A stretch of DNA of 64,000 bases from Herbaspirillum sp. RV1423 (lineage in GTDB: Bacteria; Pseudomonadota; Gammaproteobacteria; Burkholderiales; Burkholderiaceae_D), in assembly GCF_000577615.1 (NCBI RefSeq), contig NZ_CBXX010000009.1, positions 110,639-174,638 on the forward strand, read 5' to 3'. Shown here in pieces: positions 26,536-38,113 of the stretch. Under the pieces are notes generated by a model. That model was not told the DNA's origin. It made no database searches and was given only the letters and a program-made list of their open reading frames with translations. A program made the position numbers and the translations under genes. Every line of letters starts with the position of its first letter. The first letter of the stretch is position 1.

Positions 26536-27057
26536 GTTAAAATTCCTTTCACTGTTAAGGTGCCGAGATTTTAGCATTGGAATGCGCCTATTCCGCAAGC
26601 CCCATCTGATGTTTAATTGAATTGTCATGATCTATTTCGCGAGAATTTCATCGGATTGAAAGAAACGCGACATGCATTGGATGATTTTTGCGTGATCGGG
26701 CTCCTGGTTTTTGCTGTTGTTCCGATTGATTGAGCCGGATTTTTTTCAGGCATACTCTGCAAATCGGCAGAATTTTCCTTGATCCTCATCCCACGTTTTT
26801 GTGTTTGTTGTGTTTGTATTTTTTGATTGTCTGCAAAATCCCCTCACAACCCGGTCAGGCGTTTACAGACTGGGGCCGTTCCCCAGAACCCGCACGGAAT
26901 CCGAGATAAACACATGTGTATATCTCAAGTGAAACATTTAATACCTGTCCTAAGTCCTTAATTTTTTAAGGGAAAGCGCTTTTATACGCTTTTTAAGTAA
27001 GTGCGCTAAGTCTTTGACTTTATTAAAAAAATCCCTGTTTTCAGCCATGAATATCGC
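26536..27057. other. AT-rich spacer between hupB and the mra promoter, with a 24-bp palindrome
   Basis: No secure gene. The DNA is much richer in A+T than the window average. A 24-bp palindrome with one mismatched pair lies at 26903-26926 (left half GAGATAAACACA, right half TGTGTATATCTC). Smaller hairpins are CTGGGG/CCCCAG at 26870-26886 and CCTTAA/TTAAGG at 26956-26971. The hupB promoter must be near 26540-26640 on the minus strand but was not resolved. Confidence 0.45.
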
Positions 27058-27120
27058 TTGACCTGTATTAGTGCATCCTCTAAAGTGGGCGACAGTGTGA
27101 AAAAGTGTTTTTTTGTGGGG
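27058..27120 (+). promoter_or_regulatory. mra operon promoter with four MraZ-type repeats
   Basis: TTGACC (27058-27063) and TAAAGT (27081-27086) are spaced 17 bp and make a good sigma70-type promoter, placing transcription start near 27093. Across the start lie four GTG-led repeats exactly 10 bp apart: GTGGGC (27085), GTGTGA (27095), GTGTTT (27105) and GTGGGG (27115). E. coli MraZ represses by binding GTGGG-type repeats spaced the same way, so autoregulation is likely here. Confidence 0.75.
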
Positions 27121-27192
27121 TATTTTAAGTATCCTGCACCAAAGCGCTTCATTCATTCATGCCAACAGCGACAGCAAAAAAGGTCAAGCACA

Positions 27193-27621
27193 GTGTTTCA
27201 GGGCGCCTCAGCGATCAATCTCGATGCCAAAGGACGGATGTCTATCCCGGCCAAGCATCGCGACGCCCTCGCGGTTCAGTGCGAAGGACGCGTCACATTG
27301 ACGCGTCATCCGCATGGTTGCTTGCTGTTTTTCCCGCGTCCGACCTGGGAAAGCCATCGCGAACAGATTGCCGCCTGGCCGATGTCGGCGCGCGCTTGGC
27401 AGCGGATTTTCCTGGGCAATGCCTCCGACGTCGAGCTGGACTCGGCCGGCCGCATCCTGATCGCGCCGGAGTTGCGCGCGGCGGTGGGCCTTGAGCGCGA
27501 CGTCATGTTGCTGGGCATGGGCAGTCATTTTGAAATCTGGGATGCCGCCAAGCTGGCCGAGAACGAATCGGAAGCGGTTGCTGCGGGTATGCCGGATGTG
27601 TTGAGCAATTTTTCCTTCTGA
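27193..27621 (+). CDS. mraZ: Transcriptional regulator MraZ
   Basis: First gene of the division and wall cluster, 142 residues, a SpoVT/AbrB-like ring-forming DNA-binding protein. Two MraZ repeats are visible: [20 protein letters not shown] in the first half and [20 protein letters not shown] in the second. The start is GTG 27193, with AAAAGG 10 nt before; starting here gives the family N-terminus MFQGAS. Its likely targets are the four 10-bp-phased repeats 75-110 bp upstream. The stop is 12 bp before rsmH. Confidence 0.95.
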   Translation: MFQGASAINLDAKGRMSIPAKHRDALAVQCEGRVTLTRHPHGCLLFFPRPTWESHREQIAAWPMSARAWQRIFLGNASDVELDSAGRILIAPELRAAVGLERDVMLLGMGSHFEIWDAAKLAENESEAVAAGMPDVLSNFSF

Positions 27622-27633
27622 CGGCACGGCGCG

Positions 27634-28592
<959 letters not shown>

Positions 28593-28596
<4 letters not shown>

Positions 28597-28865
28597 TCGG
28601 CCGCATGAGTTTCGTGATCACCGTGGTGCTGGTGCTGTGCGCGCTGTCGCTGGTCAATGCGCAATACCAGGCGCGTCGCCTGTTCATCGAACTGGAGCGC
28701 GCGCAGTCGGCCGCGCGTCAGCTCGACATCGACTGGGCCCAACTGCAACTGGATCAGTCCACGCTGGGCAAGAATTCGCGCATCGAGGCGCTGGCGCGGC
28801 GCGACCTGAACATGGTGGCGCTCACCCCCGAGCGGACCCAATATCTGACGGTGGGGAATAAATGA
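28593..28865 (+). CDS. ftsL: Cell-division protein FtsL
   Basis: Bitopic inner-membrane division protein of 90 residues, partner of FtsB and FtsQ at the septum. One membrane helix ([17 protein letters not shown]) is followed by a periplasmic coiled coil ([20 protein letters not shown]). The C-terminal end ([19 protein letters not shown]) is typical. It overlaps rsmH by 4 bp at its start and ftsI by 4 bp at its end, both as ATGA, so translation is coupled. Confidence 0.92.
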
Positions 28866-30643
28866 CGCGCATGCCGCCCCGCACAAACGTCGCCGGAGGG
28901 CGCGTCGCCGCCTCGCGCGGCGTTGCCTTTTCTGCCAGTCCGGTCTTGCAGGTCCAGATGCCGGCCTGGCGTTCGCGCGTGGTGCTGTTCGTATTGTTCA
29001 TGGCCTTCCTGGCGCTGGCCGGCCGCGCCTTGTGGCTGCAAGGCGTGTCCACCGATTTCCTGCAAAAACAAGGCGCTTCGCGCTACGCGCGCACGCTCGA
29101 GTTGCCTGCCACGCGCGGCAAGATCACCGACCGCAACGGCCAGGTTCTGGCTTCGTCGGTGCCGGTCAAGGCGATCTGGGCGATTCCCGACGACGTCCAG
29201 GAAGCGCCTCCGGAGAAGCTGCGCGAGCTGGCCAAATTGCTCGGCATGAGCGATGCGGAATTGCGCAAGAAGCTCGATTCCGATCGCAATTTCGTTTACC
29301 TCAAGCGCCAGGTCGAGCAGGACACCGCCGACAAGATCGTCAAACTCGGCATTGCCGGCATCGAGACGCGCAAGGAATACAAGCGCTTCTACCCCGAAGG
29401 GGAAGTCATGGCCCACGTGGTGGGCTTCACCAACGTGGAAGACGCTGGCCAGGACGGCATGGAGCTCGGCTCGCAGAAGACGCTGGCCGGCGTCACCGGC
29501 AGCCGTCGCGTGATCAAGGACCGCCTCGGCCGCATCGTCGAAGACATCGAGGCCGTGCGCGAGCCGCACGACGGCAAGGACCTGACGCTGTCGATCGACA
29601 GCAAGATCCAGTACATCGCTTTCACGCAGTTGAAAGAAGCGGTCGAAAAGAACAAGGCCAAGGCCGGCGGCATCATCGTGGTCGACGTCCGCACCGGCGA
29701 GGTGCTGGCGCTGGCCAATCTGCCGACCTACAATCCCAACGACCGCTCCGTACTGACCGGCGCGCAGTTGCGCAACCGCGTGCTGACCGACACCTTCGAA
29801 CCGGGCTCGACCCTGAAACCGTTCACTGTGGCGCTGGCGCTGGATACCCATCGCGTCACGCCGAGCACAGTGTTCCAGACTTCGCCCGGCAAATTGACCA
29901 TCGGCACCGCCACCATTGGCGACTCGCACGCGCACGGACCGCTGACGGTAGCTCAGATCATCGAAAAGTCATCCAACATCGGCACCGCCAAGATCGCCCT
30001 GGAAATGCCGCCGCAGGAAATGTGGGAGATGTTTACCAGCGTCGGCCTCGGCCAGCAACCGAAGTTCGGTTTCCCGGGCGCGGTGGCCGGCCGTGTACGT
30101 CCTTACAAATCGTGGCGGCCTATTGAGCAAGCCACCATGAGTTACGGCCACGGCATTTCGGTATCGCTGATTCAGTTGGCGCATGCCTATACGATTTTTG
30201 CCCGCAACGGCGACCTGATTCCGCTGTCGTTCCAGAAGGTCAATGACATGCCGGTCGGGCATCGCGTGATTTCCGAAAACACCGCTTTGCAGATGCGCCG
30301 CATGCTGGAGACCGTGGTGGCGCCGGGAGGCACCGCGCCGCAGGCCCAGGTGCCGGGTTATCGGGTCGGTGGCAAGACCGGTACGGCGTACAAGATTGAG
30401 GGCGGCAAGTACGTGAAGAAATATGTGTCTTCCTTCGTCGGTATTGCGCCGATGTCCGATCCACGCCTGATCATTGCCGTGATGCTTGATGAACCCAGCG
30501 CCGGCAGCCACTTCGGCGGCACCGTCGCCGGTCCGGTTTTTGCCAACGTGACGGCCAATGCCTTGCGCGCGCTTAACGTTGCGCCGGATTCCAGCGTGAC
30601 CAACATCATCATTCCCAAAGACGCCATAGAGGAGAGCATGTAA
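28862..30643 (+). CDS. ftsI: Septal peptidoglycan transpeptidase FtsI (PBP3)
   Basis: Septum-specific class B penicillin-binding protein, 593 residues. One membrane helix at ~40-60 (VVLFVLFMAFLALAGRALWL), then the PBP dimer domain from ~80 (ARTLELPATRGKITDRNG). The transpeptidase motifs are STLK at 316-319 (acyl-enzyme Ser316), SSN at 370-372 and KTG at 505-507. It acts in the FtsW-FtsI complex in the periplasm. Its stop and the murE start share a base (TAATG). Confidence 0.96.
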   Translation: MTRMPPRTNVAGGRVAASRGVAFSASPVLQVQMPAWRSRVVLFVLFMAFLALAGRALWLQGVSTDFLQKQGASRYARTLELPATRGKITDRNGQVLASSVPVKAIWAIPDDVQEAPPEKLRELAKLLGMSDAELRKKLDSDRNFVYLKRQVEQDTADKIVKLGIAGIETRKEYKRFYPEGEVMAHVVGFTNVEDAGQDGMELGSQKTLAGVTGSRRVIKDRLGRIVEDIEAVREPHDGKDLTLSIDSKIQYIAFTQLKEAVEKNKAKAGGIIVVDVRTGEVLALANLPTYNPNDRSVLTGAQLRNRVLTDTFEPGSTLKPFTVALALDTHRVTPSTVFQTSPGKLTIGTATIGDSHAHGPLTVAQIIEKSSNIGTAKIALEMPPQEMWEMFTSVGLGQQPKFGFPGAVAGRVRPYKSWRPIEQATMSYGHGISVSLIQLAHAYTIFARNGDLIPLSFQKVNDMPVGHRVISENTALQMRRMLETVVAPGGTAPQAQVPGYRVGGKTGTAYKIEGGKYVKKYVSSFVGIAPMSDPRLIIAVMLDEPSAGSHFGGTVAGPVFANVTANALRALNVAPDSSVTNIIIPKDAIEESM

Positions 30644-32187
30644 TGCCTGCGACCATGCTTTCGGCGCAAAAGATCGTCACCTGGCTGCGGGGTGTTGTTG
30701 CCGCCGACGCCAATCTGACGGCGGATTCGCGCCGCGTGCAGGCTGGCGATGTGTTCTTCGCCTATCCCGGCGACAGCGCCGACGGCCGTCGTTACATCGG
30801 CGACGCCATCGAGCGCGGCGCTGGCGCGGTGGTCTATGAAAAGGCCGGCTTTGCCTGGGACGACAAGGAAAATGTGCCGCATTTCAGCGCCGCCGGCCTG
30901 AAGCATTTGGCCGGTTTTGTCGCCAACGCCTATTACAAGCAGCCGGACAAGGACATGTTCACGGTCGCCGTGACCGGCACCAACGGCAAGACTTCGTGCT
31001 CTTACTGGCTGGGCATGGCGCTGTCGCGCCTGCAAAGCTCGGCGGCGCCGACCACACCGGTCGCCGTGGTCGGCACGCTCGGCGTCGGCACGTTCCAGAA
31101 TGGCAAGCCGCATGCTTTCGATGTCACCGGCTACACCACGCCGGATGCGGTGCTGTTGCAACGCAATCTGTCCGACTTGCGCGCCGCGCGCGCGTCGGTG
31201 CTGGCGATCGAAGCATCGTCCATCGGCCTCGACCAGGGGCGCATGAACGGCTTGCACGTCGATGTGGCGCTGTTCACCAATTTCACGCGCGACCATCTCG
31301 ATTATCACGGCGACATGATCGCTTACGAAGCCGCCAAGATTCAGTTGTTCGATTCGCCCGGCCTGCAGTATGCCGTCATCAATCTGGACGACCCGATGGG
31401 GCAGCGCCTGATTCCCTATGTGCAAGCCAAGAATATTCCGGTTATCGGCTATTCGCTCGGCACAGCGGGTAATGTCGCCTTCGCCGATGTGTCCGTGTTG
31501 CGCGCTTCGGCGATCCGCAGCACCAATGCTGGCACCAGCTTTCACATTGATGCGCCGTTCGGTTCGGGCCAGGTCAAGACGCAACTGGTCGGACAATTCA
31601 ACGTCAGCAACGCCTTGGGTGTACTCGGCGTGCTGCTGGCCAAGGGTATCGGCTGGGATGCGGCGCTGGCCGCCATCGCTGCGCTGACTGCGGTGCCGGG
31701 ACGCATGCAGCAATTCGGCGGCCAGGAAGCGCCGCTGATCGTGATCGATTATGCGCACACGCCGGACGCATTGGAAAAGACGCTGAGCGCGTTGCGCCAG
31801 GTCGCCGAGCAGCGCGGCGGCGAGTTGTGGTGCGTGTTCGGGTGCGGCGGCGACCGCGATCCCGGCAAACGTCCGCAGATGGGCGCCGTCTCGGAACTGG
31901 CCGATCATGTGGTCCTGACCAGCGACAATCCGCGCAGCGAAGATCCGTCCGTCATCATTTCCCACATCAAGAGCGGCATGGCGCGCATCGTGCCACACGT
32001 GCTGGAAGATCGCGCGACGGCGATCCTGTGGGCGGTGCGCCATGCGGTCAAGCAGGACGTCGTGCTGCTGGCCGGCAAGGGACATGAAACCTACCAGGAA
32101 ATCGCCGGCAAAAAAAATCCCTTCCTCGACGCCGACCATGTTGCGCTGGCCTTGGCTGCGCGCGCCACAATGATGGGAGGCGCCTGA
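30643..32187 (+). CDS. murE: UDP-MurNAc-L-Ala-D-Glu:meso-DAP ligase
   Basis: Cytoplasmic Mur ligase adding the third stem-peptide residue, 514 residues. The ATP loop is TVAVTGTNGKTSCSYWLG, the central fingerprint LAIEASSIGLDQGRMNG, and the C-terminal domain has VIDYAHTPDALEKTLSAL. The DNPR motif (VLTSDNPRSEDPS) that selects meso-diaminopimelate is present, so the wall is of the DAP type. It overlaps murF by one base (TGATG). Confidence 0.96.
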   Translation: MPATMLSAQKIVTWLRGVVAADANLTADSRRVQAGDVFFAYPGDSADGRRYIGDAIERGAGAVVYEKAGFAWDDKENVPHFSAAGLKHLAGFVANAYYKQPDKDMFTVAVTGTNGKTSCSYWLGMALSRLQSSAAPTTPVAVVGTLGVGTFQNGKPHAFDVTGYTTPDAVLLQRNLSDLRAARASVLAIEASSIGLDQGRMNGLHVDVALFTNFTRDHLDYHGDMIAYEAAKIQLFDSPGLQYAVINLDDPMGQRLIPYVQAKNIPVIGYSLGTAGNVAFADVSVLRASAIRSTNAGTSFHIDAPFGSGQVKTQLVGQFNVSNALGVLGVLLAKGIGWDAALAAIAALTAVPGRMQQFGGQEAPLIVIDYAHTPDALEKTLSALRQVAEQRGGELWCVFGCGGDRDPGKRPQMGAVSELADHVVLTSDNPRSEDPSVIISHIKSGMARIVPHVLEDRATAILWAVRHAVKQDVVLLAGKGHETYQEIAGKKNPFLDADHVALALAARATMMGGA

Positions 32188-33629
32188 TGGACAACCTCAT
32201 GCAGGCGACGCTTGAACAATTGCAGCAATGGCTGGACGGTGCGTCCGTGTATAACGCGCACGGCGAACTGACCGTGCGCGGCGTCGCCACCGACAGTCGC
32301 GCCGTCGCCGCCGGCAGCCTGTTCGTCGCTTTGCGCGGCGAGCGTTTCGACGCGCATGATTTCCTCGACGCCGTGGCGGCGCAAGGCGCAGCGGCCGTGG
32401 TGGTGGAACGGGTTCCGGCCGGACTGACGATTCCGGCCATTGTCGTGCCCGATACGCGCGTAGCGTTGGGGCAGATTGCGCGTCACTGGCGTCAGCAATT
32501 CAAGGTGCCGGTGATTGCCGTCACCGGCAGCAACGGCAAGACCACGGTCAAGGAAATGATCGCCTCCATCCTGTCGGCCGCTTTCGGCGAAGACGGCCGC
32601 CTGGCCACGCGCGGCAATTTCAACAATGAAATCGGCGTGCCGCTGACGCTGTTCCGCCTGCGGCCGCAACATCAGGCGGCGGTGGTCGAACTGGGTATGA
32701 ATCATCCCGGCGAAATCGCCGTGCTGGCCGACATCGCCCGTCCGACGCTGGCGCTGGTCAACAATGCACAGCGCGAACATCAGGAATTCATGGCCACCGT
32801 GGAAGCCGTGGCGCGCGAGAACGGCGCCGTCTTTGCTGCTTTGCCGGCCGACGGGGTTGCGGTGTTCCCGGCGGAAGACGACTACGCCTGGGTCTGGCGC
32901 GAGATCGCCGGCGCGCGTCCTGCGATCAGTTTCGGACTCGGCAAAGAGGCCGATGTCAGTGCGACGTACCAGGCGCAGCAGTTCGGCAGCGTCATCGACG
33001 TGATCGCGCGCATCGGCGGCGCGGTGCGACAGTTCCAGGTCAGGCTGGCCGCCGTCGGCGAGCATAATGTACGCAACGCCCTGGCAGCCGCGGCATGCGC
33101 GCTGGGTGCCGGCATTGAGGTCAGCGCCGTGGTGTGCGGCCTGGAAGCATTTGCGCCGGTCAACGGCCGCCTGCAACGCAAGTCCGCGGTGAGCGGCGCG
33201 CTGGTGATCGACGACACCTACAACGCCAATCCGGATTCGGTGCGCGCCGCCATCGACGTGCTGGCGCAGGCCGCCGCGCCGCGCGTGCTGGTGCTGGGCG
33301 ACATGGGGGAAGTCGGCAACGAAGGCATCAGGTTCCACGAAGAAATCGGTGCCTATGCGCGTCAGCGCGGCATCGAGCATTTTTTGGGGTTCGGCGATGC
33401 CATGCGCGACGCCGTCAACGCATACAACATATATAGCGCCGCACCGGAAGCAGCGTTCCCGGCTCGGCATTTCGACACCATAGCCGCGATCGGCGCGGCG
33501 GCTCAAGAGGCTGCGACGGCGACGGCGACGGTATTGGTAAAAGGTTCGCGTTTCATGAAGATGGAGCGCGTTGTGCAGCATTTGGTCGGGGCGCAGTCCA
33601 CCGCGCCACTTCACCAGGAGAATCATTAA
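32187..33629 (+). CDS. murF: UDP-MurNAc-tripeptide:D-Ala-D-Ala ligase
   Basis: Cytoplasmic Mur ligase adding D-Ala-D-Ala to complete the pentapeptide, 480 residues. Features in order: N-terminal UDP-binding domain ([20 protein letters not shown]), ATP loop [16 protein letters not shown], central [16 protein letters not shown], and C-terminal [20 protein letters not shown] with [12 protein letters not shown]. The N-terminal domain has an extra acidic-free stretch typical of the family. It stops 1 bp before the mraY start. Confidence 0.96.
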   Translation: MDNLMQATLEQLQQWLDGASVYNAHGELTVRGVATDSRAVAAGSLFVALRGERFDAHDFLDAVAAQGAAAVVVERVPAGLTIPAIVVPDTRVALGQIARHWRQQFKVPVIAVTGSNGKTTVKEMIASILSAAFGEDGRLATRGNFNNEIGVPLTLFRLRPQHQAAVVELGMNHPGEIAVLADIARPTLALVNNAQREHQEFMATVEAVARENGAVFAALPADGVAVFPAEDDYAWVWREIAGARPAISFGLGKEADVSATYQAQQFGSVIDVIARIGGAVRQFQVRLAAVGEHNVRNALAAAACALGAGIEVSAVVCGLEAFAPVNGRLQRKSAVSGALVIDDTYNANPDSVRAAIDVLAQAAAPRVLVLGDMGEVGNEGIRFHEEIGAYARQRGIEHFLGFGDAMRDAVNAYNIYSAAPEAAFPARHFDTIAAIGAAAQEAATATATVLVKGSRFMKMERVVQHLVGAQSTAPLHQENH

Positions 33630-33630
33630 C

Positions 33631-34800
33631 ATGCTGCTTTGGCTGGCTCAGAATTTTCAGCAGGATTTCAGTTTCCTGCGCGTGTTCAACTTCATCACCT
33701 TCCGCGCCGTGTTTGCGACGTTGACGGCGCTGTTGATCGGTCTCGTCGCCGGTCCGGCGGTCATTCGCATGCTGACCTTGCTCAAGGTCGGCCAGGCGGT
33801 GCGCACCGACGGTCCGCAGACGCATCTGGTCAAGTCGGGTACGCCCACCATGGGCGGCGTGCTGATCCTGATCGGCATCGGCATCGCGACCTTGCTGTGG
33901 GCCGATCTCAGCAACCGTTTCGTCTGGATCGTGCTGATCGTCACGCTCGGTTTCGGCACCATCGGCTGGGTCGACGATTACCGCAAGGTGGTCTACAAGG
34001 ATCCGAACGGCATGCGTTCGCGCGAAAAGTATTTATGGCAATCGCTGATCGGGCTGGTGGCGGCGTTTTATCTGGCGTTTTCCGTGTCCGAAGTCAGCAA
34101 CATGAAGGTGCTGGACCTGTTCTTCGCCTGGGTGCAGTCCGGCTTCAATCTCGACTTGTCGCCCAAGGCCGACCTGATCGTGCCGTTCTTCAAGACCGTC
34201 AGCTATCCGCTGGGCGTGTGGGGTTTCATCGCGCTGACCTATTTCGTCATCGTCGGCACCAGCAATGCGGTCAACCTGACCGACGGCCTGGACGGCCTGG
34301 CGATCATGCCGACCGTGCTGGTGGGCGGCGCCCTCGGTTTGTTCGCTTACCTGACCGGCAGCGCCAACTATGCCAAGTATCTGTTGATTCCGCATATCCC
34401 GGGCGCCGGCGAATTGTTGATCTTTTGCGGTGCCATGGCCGGCGCGGGCCTGGCCTTCCTTTGGTACAACGCCTACCCGGCCCAGGTGTTCATGGGCGAC
34501 GTCGGCGCGCTGGCGCTGGGCGGCGCGCTCGGCACCATCGCCGTGATCGTGCGCCAGGAAATCGTGTTGTTCATCATGGGCGGCATTTTCGTGGTGGAAA
34601 CCTTGTCGGTGATGATCCAGGTGGCGTACTTCAAGTTTACGAAGAAGCGCTATGGCGTCGGCAAACGGATTCTACTGATGGCGCCTCTGCACCATCACTA
34701 TGAGCAAAAAGGCTGGAAAGAAACACAAGTCGTGGTGCGCTTCTGGATCATCACGATGATGTTGGTGCTGTTCGGTCTGTCGACGCTGAAGTTGCGTTGA
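33631..34800 (+). CDS. mraY: Phospho-MurNAc-pentapeptide transferase
   Basis: Polytopic inner-membrane enzyme that makes lipid I from UDP-MurNAc-pentapeptide and undecaprenyl phosphate, 389 residues with about ten membrane helices. Signature motifs are [18 protein letters not shown], the DDYRK active-site aspartates in [27 protein letters not shown] and the C-terminal [25 protein letters not shown] lies 11 nt before the ATG. The 38-bp gap to murD is the longest in this part of the cluster. Confidence 0.96.
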   Translation: MLLWLAQNFQQDFSFLRVFNFITFRAVFATLTALLIGLVAGPAVIRMLTLLKVGQAVRTDGPQTHLVKSGTPTMGGVLILIGIGIATLLWADLSNRFVWIVLIVTLGFGTIGWVDDYRKVVYKDPNGMRSREKYLWQSLIGLVAAFYLAFSVSEVSNMKVLDLFFAWVQSGFNLDLSPKADLIVPFFKTVSYPLGVWGFIALTYFVIVGTSNAVNLTDGLDGLAIMPTVLVGGALGLFAYLTGSANYAKYLLIPHIPGAGELLIFCGAMAGAGLAFLWYNAYPAQVFMGDVGALALGGALGTIAVIVRQEIVLFIMGGIFVVETLSVMIQVAYFKFTKKRYGVGKRILLMAPLHHHYEQKGWKETQVVVRFWIITMMLVLFGLSTLKLR

Positions 34801-34838
34801 ACGGACTCGCTTATCAAGAAAGACTCAGGTAACACAGA

Positions 34839-36851
34839 ATGAATTACGTCGATAAACACGCTCTGGTACTCGGACTCGGTGAATCCGGTCTGGCGATGGC
34901 GCGGTGGCTGGTCCACTGCGGCGCGCGCGTGCGTGTGGCCGATACTCGCGACCAGCAAGCCGTGGCCGAACGCCTGGAGGCCTTGCGTGCAGCGTCGGCG
35001 GACAGCGAATTCGTCGGCGGCAAGGCCTTGTCTGTCGAGCTGCTGGACGACATCGATTTCATCGCCGTCAGTCCGGGTCTGGCGCCGGAGCGCGATCTTG
35101 CCGTGCTGTCCGACGCAGCGGCGGACAAGAATATTCCGCTGTGGGGCGAAATGGAGTTGTTCGCACAAGCCTTGGCGACATTGCGCGGAGAGCGCTCCTA
35201 TGCGCCGAAAGTGCTGGCGATCACCGGCACCAACGGCAAGACCACGGTCACCAGCCTGACCGGCATGCTGTGCCGCCGTGCCGGCCTGACCACCAAGGTT
35301 GCCGGCAACATCAGCCCGGCGGTGCTGGATGTGCTGCGCGAAGCGCTGATCGAAGACGAAGCGCACGCAAAGCTGGTTGCCGAGCAATTGCGCATCGAAC
35401 AGGAAGCCGCCGCACTGCAGGCCGAAGCGGAAGCTGCCGAGGCGGCTGAAGCGGCCGCCAATGCCGCAGCCGAGGCCGCGCCGGCGCAACTGGAATTGAG
35501 CGAGCAAATTCAGCCGGTCGAATCGGCTGAGCCGCAAGTCGAGATTGCGGAAGAAGGCGCGGACAAGCTGGACGCGTTCGAAGAACCGGCGCTTCCCGCA
35601 GCGCAGGCTGCGGTGATCCGGTCCGACGATGTCCTGACGGTGGAGGCGTCCGTCGCGCCGGACGAGAAAGAGCCGGCCGAAGCGATTGCCGCCGATGCTG
35701 AGCCACACGCATCGGAAGAGCTCATATCGGAAGAGCCGGCGCCTGCCGACGACGCTGATGCTATAGCCACGGAAACGGCGGACGATGACGATCACGCGCC
35801 GCTGCAACTGGAATTGCCGCCGCCGGAACCGGAAAAGGTTTATACGGGCATCCTGCCGCAGGCCTGGGTGCTTGAGCTGTCGAGCTTCCAGTTGCACGCG
35901 ACCTGCAGTCTGCAGGCCGATGCCGCGACGGTGCTCAATGTGACGCAGGATCATCTGGATTGGCACGGCAGCATGGAAGCCTATGCTGCCGACAAGGCCA
36001 GAATTTTCGGCCACGACACCGTGCGCATACTGAATCGCGACGATCCGCTGGTCATGCAGATGGCCAAGCCGGGCGTTGCCCTGTCCAGTTTCGGCATGGA
36101 CGAACCGGACAGGGCCGGCAACTTCGGTCTGGTGAACGAAAACGGCATGTTATGGCTGGCCAACGCCGTGGCCATCGAGGATGAAGAAAAACCGGAAGGC
36201 CGCCGCCGCAAGAAGGATCCGAAAGAAGCAGTCGAGCAGCCGTTCCTGCTCAAGCGCCTGATGCCTGTCGACGCGCTCAGGATTCGCGGTTTGCATAATG
36301 CGCTCAATGCACTGGCCGCGCTGGCGTTGTGCCGCGCCGTCGACCTGCCGCTGGCGCCGTTGCTGCACGGCTTGCGCGAATATGCGGGCGAGCCGCATCG
36401 CGTCGAACTGGTGACGACCATCCAAGGGGTTGAATACTACGACGACAGCAAGGGCACCAACGTCGGCGCCACTGTTGCGGCCCTAAACGGTCTCGGCCAC
36501 GGCGGCAAGCCGAACCGTCTGCTGCTGATTGCCGGCGGCGACGGCAAGGGCCAGGATTTCTCGCCGTTGGCGGAACCGCTGTCGAAATACGGACGCGCTG
36601 TGTTCCTGATCGGCCGCGATGCCAGTGCAATCCGTAGCGCAATCGGCGACACGGGCATTGAATTGATCGACTGCGTCACGCTGGAAGAGGCCGTCGAAAA
36701 AGCCGGCGCCATGGCGCAAGGCGGCGACGCCGTATTGCTGTCGCCGGCCTGCGCCAGCCTGGACATGTTCCGCAACTATGCGCATCGCGCCGAAGTGTTC
36801 GTCGACGCCGTGCGCGAGCTGGCATTGTCGCGTGGCGAGGTAATGCCATGA
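34839..36851 (+). CDS. murD: UDP-MurNAc-L-Ala:D-Glu ligase MurD with a large acidic insertion
   Basis: Cytoplasmic Mur ligase adding D-Glu, here 670 residues against ~440-500 in most bacteria. The core is complete: [18 protein letters not shown] at the start, ATP loop [13 protein letters not shown] (~128-140), [13 protein letters not shown], then [32 protein letters not shown] and the C-terminal [16 protein letters not shown]. Between VLREAL (~170) and [10 protein letters not shown] (~340) lies a ~165-residue insertion, Ala/Glu-rich with a helical start ([20 protein letters not shown]) and a Pro/Asp/Glu-rich, probably disordered end. A shorter charged loop ([20 protein letters not shown]) follows at ~447-466. 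It overlaps ftsW by 4 bp. Confidence 0.95.
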   Translation: MNYVDKHALVLGLGESGLAMARWLVHCGARVRVADTRDQQAVAERLEALRAASADSEFVGGKALSVELLDDIDFIAVSPGLAPERDLAVLSDAAADKNIPLWGEMELFAQALATLRGERSYAPKVLAITGTNGKTTVTSLTGMLCRRAGLTTKVAGNISPAVLDVLREALIEDEAHAKLVAEQLRIEQEAAALQAEAEAAEAAEAAANAAAEAAPAQLELSEQIQPVESAEPQVEIAEEGADKLDAFEEPALPAAQAAVIRSDDVLTVEASVAPDEKEPAEAIAADAEPHASEELISEEPAPADDADAIATETADDDDHAPLQLELPPPEPEKVYTGILPQAWVLELSSFQLHATCSLQADAATVLNVTQDHLDWHGSMEAYAADKARIFGHDTVRILNRDDPLVMQMAKPGVALSSFGMDEPDRAGNFGLVNENGMLWLANAVAIEDEEKPEGRRRKKDPKEAVEQPFLLKRLMPVDALRIRGLHNALNALAALALCRAVDLPLAPLLHGLREYAGEPHRVELVTTIQGVEYYDDSKGTNVGATVAALNGLGHGGKPNRLLLIAGGDGKGQDFSPLAEPLSKYGRAVFLIGRDASAIRSAIGDTGIELIDCVTLEEAVEKAGAMAQGGDAVLLSPACASLDMFRNYAHRAEVFVDAVRELALSRGEVMP

Positions 36852-38113
36852 AACTGACCCTGCCATCGATCACCGGCTGGTTCGGCTCCAGGGATGAACC
36901 CGGCACGCGCGGCAGCACACGCGAAAGCGCGCGCGGGGGAAGCCTCAAGGGTATCAGCGGCATCGAGCAGCGTTCGCGCATGATGGAGTACGACCAGCCG
37001 CTGGTGTGGGTGGTGCTGCTGCTGATGCTGTTCGGCATGGTGATGGTGTATTCGGCATCGATCGCCTTGCCCGATTCGCCGAAGTACGCCAATTACAAGA
37101 CTTCGCATTTCCTGATCCGCCAGGCCATGTTCATCGGCGTATCGCTGGTGGTCGGCCTGATGGTGTTCCGCATCAGGATCGAGACCTGGCAGAAGTGGGC
37201 GCCGTACCTGTTCGTCGGCACGCTGATCCTGCTGGCACTGGTGCTGATTCCCGGCATCGGCAAAGGCGTCAATGGCGCCAAGCGCTGGCTGTCGTTCAAG
37301 GTATTCAACCTGCAGCCGTCCGAGTTGATGAAGCTGTTCATCGTGCTGTACGCCGCTGATTACACCGTGCGCAAGCAAGAAGTGATGCACAAGCTGACCA
37401 AGGGCTTCATGCCGATGACGCTGGCGGTTGGCGTGGTCGGTCTGTTGCTGTTGCTGGAGCCCGACCTCGGCGCGTTCGGCGTGATCGTCTGCATCGCCAT
37501 GGGCATCCTGTTCCTGGGCGGCATCAACGGGATCTGGTTCGGCGGCATCGGCGCCACGCTGGTCGGGATATTTTCGCTGGTGATTGTTCTATCGCCATGG
37601 CGGCGCGAGCGGATTTTCGCCTACATGAATCCATGGGTGGAAGAAAACGCGCTGGGCAAGGCCTATCAATTGTCGCACTCGCTGATTGCCTTCGGGCGCG
37701 GCGAGCTGTTCGGCGTCGGTCTCGGCGGCAGCGTCGAAAAGCTGCATTATCTGCCGGAAGCGCACACCGACTTCCTGCTGGCGGTGATCGGCGAAGAGCT
37801 TGGATTTGCCGGCGTGCTGGTGGTGGTCCTGCTGTTTTACTGGCTGGTCAAGCATGCCTTTGAAATCGGCCGTCAGGCGATTGCGCTGGACCTGACCTTC
37901 GCCGGCCTGGTCGCCAAGGGTATCGGCATCTGGATCGGCGTGCAGGCCTTCATCAATATGGGCGTGAACCTCGGCTTGCTGCCGACCAAAGGATTGACTT
38001 TGCCGCTGATGAGTTACGGCGGTTCTGGCGTGCTGCTCAACTGCGTCGGCCTGGCGATTCTGCTGCGCATCGATTATGAAAACCGTGTGCTGATGCGCGG
38101 AGGCCGCTTATGA
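36848..38113 (+). CDS. ftsW: Septal peptidoglycan glycosyltransferase FtsW
   Basis: SEDS-family inner-membrane glycosyltransferase that polymerises septal glycan with FtsI, 421 residues, about ten membrane helices. A soluble, Ser/Arg/Gly-rich N-terminal extension of ~50 residues precedes the first helix ([20 protein letters not shown]). SEDS motifs include [52 protein letters not shown] and [15 protein letters not shown]. It overlaps murD and murG by ATGA. Confidence 0.96.
   Translation: MKLTLPSITGWFGSRDEPGTRGSTRESARGGSLKGISGIEQRSRMMEYDQPLVWVVLLLMLFGMVMVYSASIALPDSPKYANYKTSHFLIRQAMFIGVSLVVGLMVFRIRIETWQKWAPYLFVGTLILLALVLIPGIGKGVNGAKRWLSFKVFNLQPSELMKLFIVLYAADYTVRKQEVMHKLTKGFMPMTLAVGVVGLLLLLEPDLGAFGVIVCIAMGILFLGGINGIWFGGIGATLVGIFSLVIVLSPWRRERIFAYMNPWVEENALGKAYQLSHSLIAFGRGELFGVGLGGSVEKLHYLPEAHTDFLLAVIGEELGFAGVLVVVLLFYWLVKHAFEIGRQAIALDLTFAGLVAKGIGIWIGVQAFINMGVNLGLLPTKGLTLPLMSYGGSGVLLNCVGLAILLRIDYENRVLMRGGRL

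Noticed and set aside
26950..27048. Small basic frame on the minus strand (starts [20 protein letters not shown], 32 residues)
   Set aside because: It looks helical and Lys-rich, but it lies in AT-rich DNA where such frames arise by chance, has no ribosome site, and overlaps no recognised signal. Worth rechecking only if conserved in relatives.
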